From: Leptospira sanjuanensis
GTDB lineage: Bacteria; Spirochaetota; Leptospiria; Leptospirales; Leptospiraceae
Length of the DNA stretch: 64,000 nt
Reading direction: 5' to 3'
NCBI RefSeq assembly: GCF_022267325.1
Contig: NZ_JAIZBG010000001.1
Coordinates: 3,654,501 to 3,718,500, forward strand
Of the stretch, positions 28,256 to 43,795 are shown in pieces. The notes beneath the pieces were generated by a model. It worked only from the letters and a program-made list of their open reading frames with translations, did not search any database and had not been told where the DNA came from. How positions within the stretch are numbered: the stretch's first letter is position 1; each line of letters begins with the position of its first letter. Position numbers and translations under genes: made by a program.

Positions 28256-30016
28256 GTGATTTCCTTTTTTCAACTCGTTCTCGAACTCAAAGAAGAATCG
28301 GATCCGGCGCGGAAACGGCGTCTTCTGACGAATTATTTTTGTTTTTGCGACCCGGAAGAAATCGATCCCGCACTTGCCTATCTGAGCGGTAAAAAAGAAA
28401 AACCGATTCTGTCCGTCGAAGAACTGACTGCCTGCGCTTCCGAATATTTACAACAACCCATTTGGATGATCGAAACTTCTATCAAAGAAGTGGGAGATGT
28501 TTCGGAGACGATCTCGCTTTTGACGGGAAATTTTCAGGAAAAGACGAAGAAGGACGTAGACGATCCTGGGCGCGACGGAAAGAAAGTCGGTTTAACGCAA
28601 TCGGAGAACGTTTCCAGCCGTTCGACGCAAAATGAAATCCGTTTCCTCATCGCGATCGTGGAAGAAATCCGATCCGATGCGCAATCCAAACGTTCCAAAG
28701 ATCTTTTATTCTCTCTTTGGAACTCGGCTTCCGTTCCTGAAAAAATTTTTCTGCATCTGATCCTTTTAGGAAAAAGAATTCTGAAAGTTCAAGATTCCGT
28801 TTTGCTCTTCGTTCTGGCCGATTGTTTCGATTTGGAAACGGGAGTTCTTTTGGAAAAAGCGGCGGCGAAAGGCAACCCTTGGAAATCGTCTTCGGTTTTG
28901 AAAACATTGGCCCTCTGGTTTCCCGATCGAAAGTTAAGTCGACTTTCTCTCCGTGAAGTTCTCAAACGAATCGATCCTTCCTTGCCTCAAGCTTGGAAAG
29001 AACCGCTTCCGTTTCCGGACTACAAAAATGCGGAAGACTATTCCTACTTTTCAATTCCGCGGAATACGATCCTCGCGCAGATTGTTTTCGATTCTTTCGG
29101 AATTGCCGCTTGGACGAAAGACGGATATTTATACCGGAACCAAATTCCGCAAATAATCGAAGAACTTTCTCGAATTCAAGAACCGGCGGTTCTTATCGGC
29201 TGGATATCCGCGAATCGATCCGAATCTATATTTGAAATTTATGATATTTTGAAATATAAAGGGAAAAATCTTTCGAACCATTCGATTGCGGAGCGAAGAA
29301 TTTTTTTAGATTTGATTTTCGATCAAGAGTTCCGATTCCTTTCTTTGGTAGAATGGAATCTCGTTCCGCAGAAATCGGCGGATTGGAAAATCAGAGTTTC
29401 ATCGGATAATCCGGAATTTTATGCCGAGCCGGAAATCATAACTTCTTCAGACAATTCTGAATCTTATGTCGAGCCTGAAATTTTTCCAGCCGGCTTCGGC
29501 GAGAACCAATCAAAAACATTCGATTTTCTGAATGTAAATGCGCTTGTTTTTCATCCGAGCGAATCGCAATTCCTTCTTTTAAAACCGCCCGCCAAGACGA
29601 TCAAAGCGGCTTTGCTTTACGGTAGAAAATCGATCAACGCAGAAGGCCTTTCTTTTTGGGAATTGAGTTTTGGCGTTCGGAATTCTACCGACCGATCGGA
29701 AGTTGCGGTGCGAGATCTCGATTCTTCTTCCGTCGATTCGGTTTTTCCGTTGGTGACGATTGCAAGAGTCGTTGTCGATTCCGGTCAGGATTTGTTTGCG
29801 GAATTCGATTCTTTTTTTAAGGAGAATACGATCGAACGAAAAGGTCCGATCCGAGGAGTTCCAACAACTTGGAAAGCGGAACTTTCGTTTCAAAATCTTG
29901 TTCAATCAAAGAGACATAAGATCGGTTTCTTTCTCGAAGAGGTTCGAATTCAAGGGAGAATTCCACCGGATCAAGCCTTGGACGACCTTCGAACCTTGAT
30001 CGATTTTCAGGTTTGA
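28256..30016 (+). CDS. Catalytically degenerate homologue of ligase-associated ATP-dependent DNA ligase
   Basis: A 586-residue protein whose whole length follows the ligase-associated DNA ligase family. The N-terminal region has RRLLTNYF, ALAYLSGKK and VGDVSETISLL; the core has YDILKYKGKNLSN then AERRIFLD; the OB domain has ENTIERKGPIRGV and SKRHKIG. The catalytic motifs are gone. Motif I, normally K-W-D-G-x-R, reads IVFDSFG (about 276-282), so the AMP-accepting Lys is Val. Motif IV (EGxxxK) aligns with NALVFH, and the terminal D-K of motif VI is G-R. It therefore should not ligate. The GTG start at 28256 fits the family N-terminus; a TTG at 28190 is also open. Possible roles are DNA binding or a scaffold for the exonuclease. 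Alignment was from memory and visual. Confidence 0.72.
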   Translation: MISFFQLVLELKEESDPARKRRLLTNYFCFCDPEEIDPALAYLSGKKEKPILSVEELTACASEYLQQPIWMIETSIKEVGDVSETISLLTGNFQEKTKKDVDDPGRDGKKVGLTQSENVSSRSTQNEIRFLIAIVEEIRSDAQSKRSKDLLFSLWNSASVPEKIFLHLILLGKRILKVQDSVLLFVLADCFDLETGVLLEKAAAKGNPWKSSSVLKTLALWFPDRKLSRLSLREVLKRIDPSLPQAWKEPLPFPDYKNAEDYSYFSIPRNTILAQIVFDSFGIAAWTKDGYLYRNQIPQIIEELSRIQEPAVLIGWISANRSESIFEIYDILKYKGKNLSNHSIAERRIFLDLIFDQEFRFLSLVEWNLVPQKSADWKIRVSSDNPEFYAEPEIITSSDNSESYVEPEIFPAGFGENQSKTFDFLNVNALVFHPSESQFLLLKPPAKTIKAALLYGRKSINAEGLSFWELSFGVRNSTDRSEVAVRDLDSSSVDSVFPLVTIARVVVDSGQDLFAEFDSFFKENTIERKGPIRGVPTTWKAELSFQNLVQSKRHKIGFFLEEVRIQGRIPPDQALDDLRTLIDFQV

Positions 30017-30020
30017 AAAA

Positions 30021-30036
30021 TGTAGGAACTCCTTCA
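30021..30036. repeat. Palindromic repeat element, copy 4
   Basis: TGTAGGAACTCCTTCA, beginning 4 nt after the stop of the ligase-like gene. Confidence 0.65.
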
Positions 30037-30072
30037 GAAGACTTGTAAACGGAAATACCCTCTTGAAACATA

Positions 30073-30088
30073 TGTGGGAACTCTTACA
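30073..30088. repeat. Palindromic repeat element, copy 5
   Basis: TGTGGGAACTCTTACA, one mismatch from a perfect palindrome of the family. Confidence 0.65.
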
Positions 30089-30149
30089 AATCAAGACCTT
30101 TCGATAAAATCCCGCGCCAGAGATCAAAGCGATGCAAAGCAGTCCGCAG

Positions 30150-30206
30150 GACCGAAACGAAGTGGAGTCGCGGCGAGCTCGGTCTTTCTGATTGCAAATC
30201 AGAAAG
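30150..30206. repeat. Compound inverted repeat (two adjacent stems)
   Basis: GACCGA (30150-30155) pairs with TCGGTC (30179-30184). Immediately after, CTTTCTGATT (30184-30193) pairs with AATCAGAAAG (30197-30206) around GCA. GC-rich sequence lies inside the first stem. It may be a structured RNA or a degenerate mobile repeat. No T-run. Confidence 0.5.
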
Positions 30207-30230
30207 AGGCGCCCGAATCGATTTCACAAA

Positions 30231-30246
30231 TGTAGGAACTCATACG
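30231..30246. repeat. Palindromic repeat element, copy 6
   Basis: TGTAGGAACTCATACG, a diverged copy of the family. Confidence 0.55.
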
Positions 30247-30358
30247 AATCCCCTTGAACGAAGTATGGTCGGAAGTCCGGCAATGAATTTTAATCAAGAA
30301 CGGAACATCCCAAACTGAGTTGCTTGACAGAGAGTCGATTCCCGGTTTTTTGGTCGAT

Positions 30359-30505
<147 letters not shown>

Positions 30506-30591
30506 ACCGGCTTTTTCTCAGTCTCTTCAACCTGATCCCGGTCCTCTTTTAGATCTTCCGAATTTATTGATACAAAACCGGGCAGGAACCT

Positions 30592-30972
<381 letters not shown>

Positions 30973-30987
30973 CAAGAGGATTCAAGT

Positions 30988-31740
<753 letters not shown>

Positions 31741-31807
31741 TCCCATCGGTTTACCCGGCCTTCCTCAACTCTCCAAAGGAAGGAATCTCTGATTAGGAAA
31801 AGTTATT

Positions 31808-33497
<1,690 letters not shown>

Positions 33498-33528
33498 ACA
33501 GTTCCGTTTTGTTTTAAGAACGCGCCGA

Positions 33529-33560
33529 AAGCCGGACTGATTAAAGTCCGGCTTTTTTAT
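33529..33560 (+). terminator. Rho-independent terminator after pntB
   Basis: AAGCCGGACT pairs with AGTCCGGCTT (10-bp stem) around GATTAA, and the downstream arm runs into TTTTTTAT. Confidence 0.9.
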
Positions 33561-33970
33561 TTCCCGAACGAACCCGCAAAACCTTAGGTTCCGATCACGA
33601 ATCTTGGCCGATTTTGAACAATTAGGTTTCCAGTCTAATCGCAAGGAGGATAGCTCACTCCGTCTCGATCGAGGTAAAAAAACATCTACAAACCGAATCC
33701 GACGCGCGAACTATTGTTTCAAACAAAATCAAAAAGGCGATTTCGTTCAAAGAGAAGGTTCCCGATAAATCGAAGCGCTCTCGATAAGAAAGCCGAATCC
33801 ATTCTATAACGTGATGAGAACGAAGATCATCATTCTGATACGATATACCAAGGTTTTAAAAAGAAGAAATCGTTTCGAAAAACGATAAGGACGGAAACGA
33901 TCACTTTCTCATGTTTACAAAGATCACGACTTCGGATAAATCCTACATCGCCAATAACGCAGAATAAGCC
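33561..33970. other. Intergenic region, possibly holding remnants of a decayed gene
   Basis: No intact gene. A stretch of about 48 codons without a start (about 33624-33776, frame reading IAHSVSIEVKKHLQ), a second frame around 33800-33870 and a short ATG frame at 33911-33970 have protein-like composition in different frames, as expected of a frameshifted relic. I cannot identify a family, and chance is not excluded. Confidence 0.25.
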
Positions 33971-35008
<1,038 letters not shown>

Positions 35009-35104
35009 AATATTCAGAATCCATAATATTCAAATGAAAACGAATCAAGCGGCATACATACGGAATTTTAAAATCAACCGAACAAAATCAACAGGAATCA
35101 GAGC

Positions 35105-35995
35105 GTGAAACACCAACTCATCTTTCAAGACGAATCTTCGGATAAATTCTGGAATATAGAATCTTCCGGGAATTCGTTCACGGTAACGTACGGTAAATCG
35201 GGAACCGCGGGTCAAACCCAAACGAAAACCTTCGACTCGGAGGAAACCTGCCTAAAAGAAGCGGAGAAACTTCTCAAAGAAAAATTAAAGAAAGGGTATC
35301 GGGAGAATTCTTCCGCAAATTATCTCGATGTATGGAAAGAAGTTTGTGAAAGTAAAAACATCAAGGAAGGATTTTATAAACATTTTTCCTTTTTAGTCTC
35401 TACAAACGAAGACAAGGAAATTCTCGCAAAACTTGCGGCCCAGGTTTCCAAGATTTATATCGACCCCGAAAAAACGGCGCTCGTAACCGAATTGCACTAC
35501 AGCGATCCGGATTTTAAGGATTCCACACCTGCTACGATCCGCTCTTATCCGCCGTTTACGGATTCTCCCGCGAAAGGTTTACCGAAGAGTTACGTAAAAA
35601 CCGCGCAGGTTCACAATGGTATTTATTTTGAAGATCTCGGCGGAGGATCGATCGGCTTTTTCGGCTTGAGTAAAAACGGAACGATCAACGAAGGAGGCTG
35701 GGAATCGGAGGCTCTCGAAGAAGGAGACAACGAAGAATATCTCGAATCTCTGGAAAGCAAAGAACTTTCCATCGGCGACGTTCCTTGCATCCTCGAGTTC
35801 GGCCAAAACTGGATTTTAAGCGATCCCCTACGAAAAACGGACCATAAAGAACCGGCCTATCTGTTCATCTCGCACGAAGATTGCGAAGTCGTTAAAATTA
35901 AAGCGGCGGATCGGCTTTTATTCGGACAAATTTTGATCCGGATTTTCGCACAGAGAATTTTGGGTATCGATTTCTTCGAAGAAGTCTATTCCTAA
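35105..35995 (+). CDS. WGR-domain protein
   Basis: A 296-residue protein. Residues 1-68 are a WGR domain ([20 protein letters not shown] ending in the [14 protein letters not shown] helix), a nucleic-acid-binding or allosteric module known from PARPs and from bacterial single-domain proteins. The remainder (about 150-296) has [19 protein letters not shown] and other segments loosely resembling the SUKH fold, but I am unsure. GTG start with AGGA 9 nt upstream. It is followed 39 nt later by a hypothetical gene, so the two may be one unit. Confidence 0.72.
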   Translation: MKHQLIFQDESSDKFWNIESSGNSFTVTYGKSGTAGQTQTKTFDSEETCLKEAEKLLKEKLKKGYRENSSANYLDVWKEVCESKNIKEGFYKHFSFLVSTNEDKEILAKLAAQVSKIYIDPEKTALVTELHYSDPDFKDSTPATIRSYPPFTDSPAKGLPKSYVKTAQVHNGIYFEDLGGGSIGFFGLSKNGTINEGGWESEALEEGDNEEYLESLESKELSIGDVPCILEFGQNWILSDPLRKTDHKEPAYLFISHEDCEVVKIKAADRLLFGQILIRIFAQRILGIDFFEEVYS

Positions 35996-36034
35996 ATAAA
36001 ACATTATAATATTATAAAATACAGGATTAACCAA

Positions 36035-36643
36035 ATGAGACCGAAATTTGCAATTCAGACGGTGGAGATGGACAAAGAAGTCGGGTTTACCGGAAATCTC
36101 GTTCTAATTCCCGTGGAAAACCTTACTTCTGCAGCGCTTGTAAGAGCCGTAGATGCTTGGACAGAAATTCTCAAAAATGCTGAAAACTTGGTACTTTCGA
36201 ATCCGATCTTCGAGGAATCCGATCCTTGGTTCGGCTTCGGAGTTTCGGTTGGGGGACGAGTTCTGAGCGAACAGGATCTTTTCTCCGAAATCGAATCCTT
36301 GGACCCGGTTTTCGAAACGTCTTTAGTGCGTTATATGGAGGCTCTAATTCGATACAATCAGGAAAAAACAAACGGAGAAGGTCTTCCCACCCACGAAGAA
36401 CTCGAGACCGGAACGTTTACGATTCTTCGGCTGCTTCAAAAAAACCTCGGCTATCTTCCTTTGTATATGCGGTATTTGAGTTCTTTGGATTTGGATCACA
36501 CCGTGTCGCAGTTGGACGTTCTTTTCAGTCTGGCAAAGCAGTATTCTTCTTCCCAACTCGAACCCCTCAGAAAATTCTCGGAAACGAACTATTTTCAGCA
36601 ATTCAACGACTGGTTCGAAAACGATCGGGTCTGGGAAAATTGA
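36035..36643 (+). CDS. Hypothetical protein paired with the WGR gene
   Basis: A 202-residue acidic cytoplasmic protein with no recognised family. Predicted alpha/beta first half (FGFGVSVGGRVL) and helical second half (FTILRLLQKNLGYLPLYMRYL). AGGA lies 8 nt before the ATG. The closeness to the WGR gene and similar codon use suggest a shared role. Confidence 0.7.
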   Translation: MRPKFAIQTVEMDKEVGFTGNLVLIPVENLTSAALVRAVDAWTEILKNAENLVLSNPIFEESDPWFGFGVSVGGRVLSEQDLFSEIESLDPVFETSLVRYMEALIRYNQEKTNGEGLPTHEELETGTFTILRLLQKNLGYLPLYMRYLSSLDLDHTVSQLDVLFSLAKQYSSSQLEPLRKFSETNYFQQFNDWFENDRVWEN

Positions 36644-36756
36644 ACGGCGCGGATTCTCCAGCGCATCCTTAACGAATTGTCGACTTCGAATTCTTAGATA
36701 AGAAAAAACGACGAAAAGAATTGAATTGTCCTCGGGCGATTTCAATTCTATGTTAT

Positions 36757-37179
36757 ATGGAGAAAAAAGATTATAGCGACGAGGTTCGTCTGCATCGATC
36801 CAAGATCATTCGTTTCCTTCTTTTTGTCGCCGGTTCCGTTTCCTTGGCCTTGGGAATCATAGGAATCTTTACGCCTATTCTTCCAACCACGCCTTTTCTG
36901 CTTTTATCCGCTGCTTGTTACGCGAGGGCATCGCATCGATTTTACAATTGGCTGATGAACAACCGCTATTTCGGTTCCTATATTCGCGACTGGAGAATCC
37001 ACAAGATGATTCCGTTCCGCGCAAAGATCATCGCGATTTCGATGATCTTTATCACAATCGGGACGACCGTGTTCTTTTTTATTCCGATCTTAGCCGTTAA
37101 GATCCTCGTTTCGCTGATCGGTGTTCTGGTCGTGATTTATTTGATTCGGATTCCTACGAAACCGAAAAAGCTAGTTTAA
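36757..37179 (+). CDS. DUF454 (YbaN-like) inner-membrane protein
   Basis: A 140-residue membrane protein with the DUF454 signature GIIGIFTPILPTTPFLLLSAACYARAS followed by RFYNWLMNNRYFGSYIRDW and two further hydrophobic helices. The function of the family is unknown. The start at the ATG 36757 is chosen over an open frame from 36721 because it gives the usual length. A palindromic element follows 8 nt after the stop. Confidence 0.88.
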   Translation: MEKKDYSDEVRLHRSKIIRFLLFVAGSVSLALGIIGIFTPILPTTPFLLLSAACYARASHRFYNWLMNNRYFGSYIRDWRIHKMIPFRAKIIAISMIFITIGTTVFFFIPILAVKILVSLIGVLVVIYLIRIPTKPKKLV

Positions 37180-37187
37180 GGGAGAAT

Positions 37188-37203
37188 TGTGGGAGTTCCC
37201 ACA
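37188..37203. repeat. Palindromic repeat element, copy 7 (perfect)
   Basis: TGTGGGAGTTCCCACA, near-perfect 16-bp palindrome (GT centre) directly after the DUF454 gene. Confidence 0.7.
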
Positions 37204-37335
37204 GAATAGTCGGAGTCATTTTTCGTTGCAGAAAATACGATTCCGTGATAGAGAAAAATTTCCTGATTCTTTCCCGCCTCCTCACCACCACCGCCCGATT
37301 TCAGGGTGGGGCCAATGTTGTTTTACGACAAAATC

Positions 37336-37351
37336 TGTAGGAACTACTACA
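37336..37351. repeat. Palindromic repeat element, copy 8
   Basis: TGTAGGAACTACTACA, just before the 3' end of the TPR gene on the other strand. Confidence 0.6.
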
Positions 37352-37359
37352 ACAAAAAC

Positions 37360-38421
<1,062 letters not shown>

Positions 38422-38450
38422 AGGGAATTCTTTATCTTAAAAAGACCGAA

Positions 38451-38798
38451 TTACTTCTTTTCAAAATATTCAATGCGATCTTCTTTCTTGTTGAGGAGCT
38501 GTAATTCCCTTTCGTCCACTTTCAGAATTCTGTATTCCAAATCGAACGCGAGATCCGCAAGATTGAAATGAATGTCGTCGTCCTTCATCTTATAAGTAAG
38601 ATGGAACGTATCGTATTTCGCAAGACCTTCGGGAAGAATCAAAAGATGACTTCCTTTGTCCTTATCGGGATTCGGACATTCTCCTTTTGCCGGACAATTT
38701 TTGACTTTGACCCAATCTCCCAAAATCAGCTCTTCCTTTTTTTTACAAGCCGAGAAAAGAAGAAGAATCAAAGTAGAAATAAGAACGATTTTTTTCAT
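38451..38798 (-). CDS. Small lipoprotein
   Basis: A 115-residue predicted lipoprotein with a canonical spirochaetal signal (MKKIVLISTLILLLFSAC). The mature part is Lys/Glu-rich with two further cysteines (NCPAKGECPNP) and a beta-rich segment (EYRILKVDERELQLL), like small periplasmic ligand-binding or surface lipoproteins. No family is recognised. The start at 38798 gives the signal; the frame is open upstream to 38855. Confidence 0.78.
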   Translation of the reverse strand: MKKIVLISTLILLLFSACKKKEELILGDWVKVKNCPAKGECPNPDKDKGSHLLILPEGLAKYDTFHLTYKMKDDDIHFNLADLAFDLEYRILKVDERELQLLNKKEDRIEYFEKK

Positions 38799-38874
38799 AG
38801 ATTCAAACATAGAGATTCGGCTTCCGGTGTCCAATGAAAATCGCCGGAACAGCAACGCCGAAAAACGGAAGAAT

Positions 38875-39171
38875 CTATTGAGCGTCCAAGTATTCTTTTA
38901 AGTTCAGCACTTCGAACGTATTGAGAAGATCGGGATGGATCGCGCTGATCGTACAGGAAATCCCCTCGGAACGGGCATTCTTTAAAAACCAAACGAGAGA
39001 ACTGATCGAGATCGAATTCATAACGGGAATATCCCCGAGGTTCAAAACGATATTTTTCGGTTTTTTGGCGATCGCATCCATCAACATCGTGCGAAACGCA
39101 TAATAATCGTTAAAGAGGATCGTAAGGTCCGGGGTGATCTCGATTGTTTCGGGGTTTTCTGACATGCTCAT
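38875..39171 (-). CDS. STAS-domain protein (anti-anti-sigma-like)
   Basis: A 98-residue single STAS domain. The region IVLNLGDIPVMNSISISSLVWFLKNA matches the strand-loop-helix of SpoIIAA/RsbV, but the usual D-S-S-G reads N-S-I-S, so the phosphorylatable segment is altered and regulation by serine kinases is uncertain. It is divergent from flgB, with 117 nt between, and could tie into flagellar or general regulation; this is inference only. Confidence 0.8.
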   Translation of the reverse strand: MSMSENPETIEITPDLTILFNDYYAFRTMLMDAIAKKPKNIVLNLGDIPVMNSISISSLVWFLKNARSEGISCTISAIHPDLLNTFEVLNLKEYLDAQ

Positions 39172-39288
39172 TCGCTTAGAAGGTATTCCGTATACTCTTG
39201 TAAGTTTCGGATAAAAAAAACCTCTACCCTAAAAAAATCTCTCCTGGAAATCGCAAATTCAACCGATTTTTTGGAGGGGAGAAAAATA

Positions 39289-39720
<432 letters not shown>

Positions 39721-39787
39721 AAATTCGGAATTTATTTACTTGAATTCATTATAATGAGACATAATTTTACGCTTTAGGAAGTTAGCC

Positions 39788-40635
<848 letters not shown>

Positions 40636-40775
40636 GGATTGACTTCGCGATTTGCATAAATGCGATTTGAGTTCCGACTTTGATCTTTTTGACACCACGG
40701 GATTTCGGTTTTCGATACCGTGAACACTCAAAAAGAAGAAGCAGTATTTCGTCCGATGAATTATTATTACTCCAA

Positions 40776-40806
40776 TTTAGAAAGATGCACATAACATCTT
40801 TCTAAA
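40776..40806. terminator. Stem-loop downstream of fliE
   Basis: TTTAGAAAGATG and CATCTTTCTAAA form perfect 12-bp arms around CACATAA. It is followed by A-residues on the plus strand, so it is not a textbook terminator of the flg operon; an RNA-stabilising or bidirectional structure is possible. Confidence 0.45.
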
Positions 40807-40949
40807 AAAATCGCGATAGATAAGTCTACCCTCAAATGAAATACGAACCCCGATTCTTGAACATAAAACTCTAACGATGTATTTTAGAGTACGTAGCATT
40901 TAAATTTCACTGCTTGATTTAGAGCGTCTCCTAATACCAAAAGATAAAA

Positions 40950-40965
40950 CGCAGGAGTTCCTACA
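40950..40965. repeat. Palindromic repeat element, copy 9
   Basis: CGCAGGAGTTCCTACA, right arm conserved, left arm degenerate. Confidence 0.55.
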
Positions 40966-41151
40966 ATTTTTCAGGTTTTAGGACAAGTTTTAACTTATTT
41001 TTGAATTTTTTCCATTGTCAAAAATAACACCACCATACATCTGGTATTCTGTGATTATATGTTAATATATTTATCTCAAAAATGACAATTTTTCTTAAAA
41101 AAGGTTAATTGACTTGGTCGAGATGAAACGTTAGTCACGAAAGGATTAAAA

Positions 41152-41685
41152 ATGAATAAAAGAATAATATGTTTAATGTTCGTTGCTGTTATAGGAAACT
41201 GTGCGTTTCCTGCAACAAGAGAAGGAATGAAAGTAGTAGATTTTAAATCTCCTAATAAAGTTGGAGAAAAAATCTTCATTGAGCAGTCAAATGGTGGAAG
41301 CATGACACTTCCTTTTTGGAAGTCTAAAATCTCCGATGAAAACTTCACGCTGGCTGTAAAAGATTCAATTATTGATGCTAATTTATTTGAAAAAATTGAA
41401 GAGACATTAGGTGATAATTGGAATTTAAAAATCGAAATCGTTGATGTGGATCAACCTTCCTTCGGCACAACTTTTAAAGTAAACACGAAAGTAAAATATA
41501 CACTTCGTAAAAAAGACGAAATCGTAAAAGAAACATTGATCGATGTGGCAGGCGAAGCGACAATGAGCGACGCATTCATCGGGGTTGTTAGATTACGTCT
41601 CGCAAACGAAAACGCCGCGCGCGCAAATATTCGAAAATTTTTGGAAGAAATTTCTACAATCACGCCGGCAAAAAAGAAAAAATAA
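41152..41685 (+). CDS. Putative lipoprotein, AT-rich
   Basis: A 177-residue lipoprotein with a spirochaetal lipobox (AVIGNC, Asn at -1). The mature domain has beta-strands (LKIEIVDVDQPSFGTTFKVNTKVKYTL) and ends in a basic tail (TPAKKKK). No family is recognised. The first two-thirds of the gene and the upstream region are visibly AT-richer than the surrounding genes, with A/T-ending codons, which may mean recent acquisition. AAGGA lies 7 nt before the ATG. Confidence 0.75.
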   Translation: MNKRIICLMFVAVIGNCAFPATREGMKVVDFKSPNKVGEKIFIEQSNGGSMTLPFWKSKISDENFTLAVKDSIIDANLFEKIEETLGDNWNLKIEIVDVDQPSFGTTFKVNTKVKYTLRKKDEIVKETLIDVAGEATMSDAFIGVVRLRLANENAARANIRKFLEEISTITPAKKKK

Positions 41686-41797
41686 TTTCTCGAATCTAAA
41701 ATCGCAGATGTTCAGGAACAAAATTCGTTTTAGAATATCTGTAATACCAAAGGACTGAGTTATCAATCCGATGTTTCCCAACCCCTTCTAAAACAAA

Positions 41798-41861
41798 AAA
41801 ACCGTCACCTAAATGAAAGGGTTCGACGGTTTTGTGAAAACCGGGTTATCAAGTCCCGGTT
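41798..41861. terminator. Tandem hairpins between convergent genes
   Basis: AAAACCGTC (41798-41806) pairs with GACGGTTTT (41825-41833), and AACCGGG (41839-41845) pairs with CCCGGTT (41855-41861). A-rich sequence before the first stem would give a U-rich tail to transcripts from the minus strand, ending the P83/100 message; the plus strand would use it weakly. Confidence 0.55.
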
Positions 41862-41888
41862 AATTTAAAGAATCAATAACACGCGATG

Positions 41889-41961
41889 AACTCAGTAGAA
41901 CGCAGAAAGCTCTCTAACGGATCGCGTTAAACTCAGCAGAACGCTCTCTACGGATCGCGTT
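41889..41961. repeat. Two imperfect direct repeats
   Basis: Copy A (41889-41928) and copy B (41930-41961) both begin AACTCAG[T/C]AGAACGC and end GGATCGCGTT; copy A has about 8 extra bases in the middle. Copy B ends exactly where the P83/100 stop codon begins. Confidence 0.7.
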
Positions 41962-43635
<1,674 letters not shown>

Positions 43636-43795
43636 TCTAAATTACTCCTTTTGATCTCCCGAAGAGAAAGCGGCCTTTTGACCAGGAAATATCCTATCCT
43701 CAAGCATTCTATTGAGACAAGGATTTTTCCCGATCGGGAGTCTTCTTTATTGTAAGAAAGTTGATCCCCAGCCTCCCCTCTGCAACCCTAGCCGT

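Larger units (their letters stand above)
30017..30358. other. Intergenic region with three palindromic elements and a compound hairpin
   Basis: A 342-nt noncoding stretch. It holds repeat copies at 30021, 30073 and 30231, and between the last two a compound inverted repeat (30150-30206). Confidence 0.6.
40636..41151. other. Long intergenic region with hairpin, palindromic element and AT-rich tract
   Basis: A 516-nt region without a credible gene. It contains a 12-bp hairpin (40776-40806), repeat copy 9 (40950-40965) and a very AT-rich tract (about 40970-41110) leading into the lipoprotein gene. A possible -35 TTGACT is at 41109-41114 without a clear -10. Confidence 0.55.

Noticed and set aside
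30184..30206. tRNA-like or riboswitch-like hairpin
   Set aside because: No cloverleaf, T-loop or aptamer sequence that I recognise; kept only as a repeat.
33911..33970. 19-codon ATG frame before the hydrolase
   Set aside because: Too short and without a ribosome site; mentioned only as part of a possible relic.
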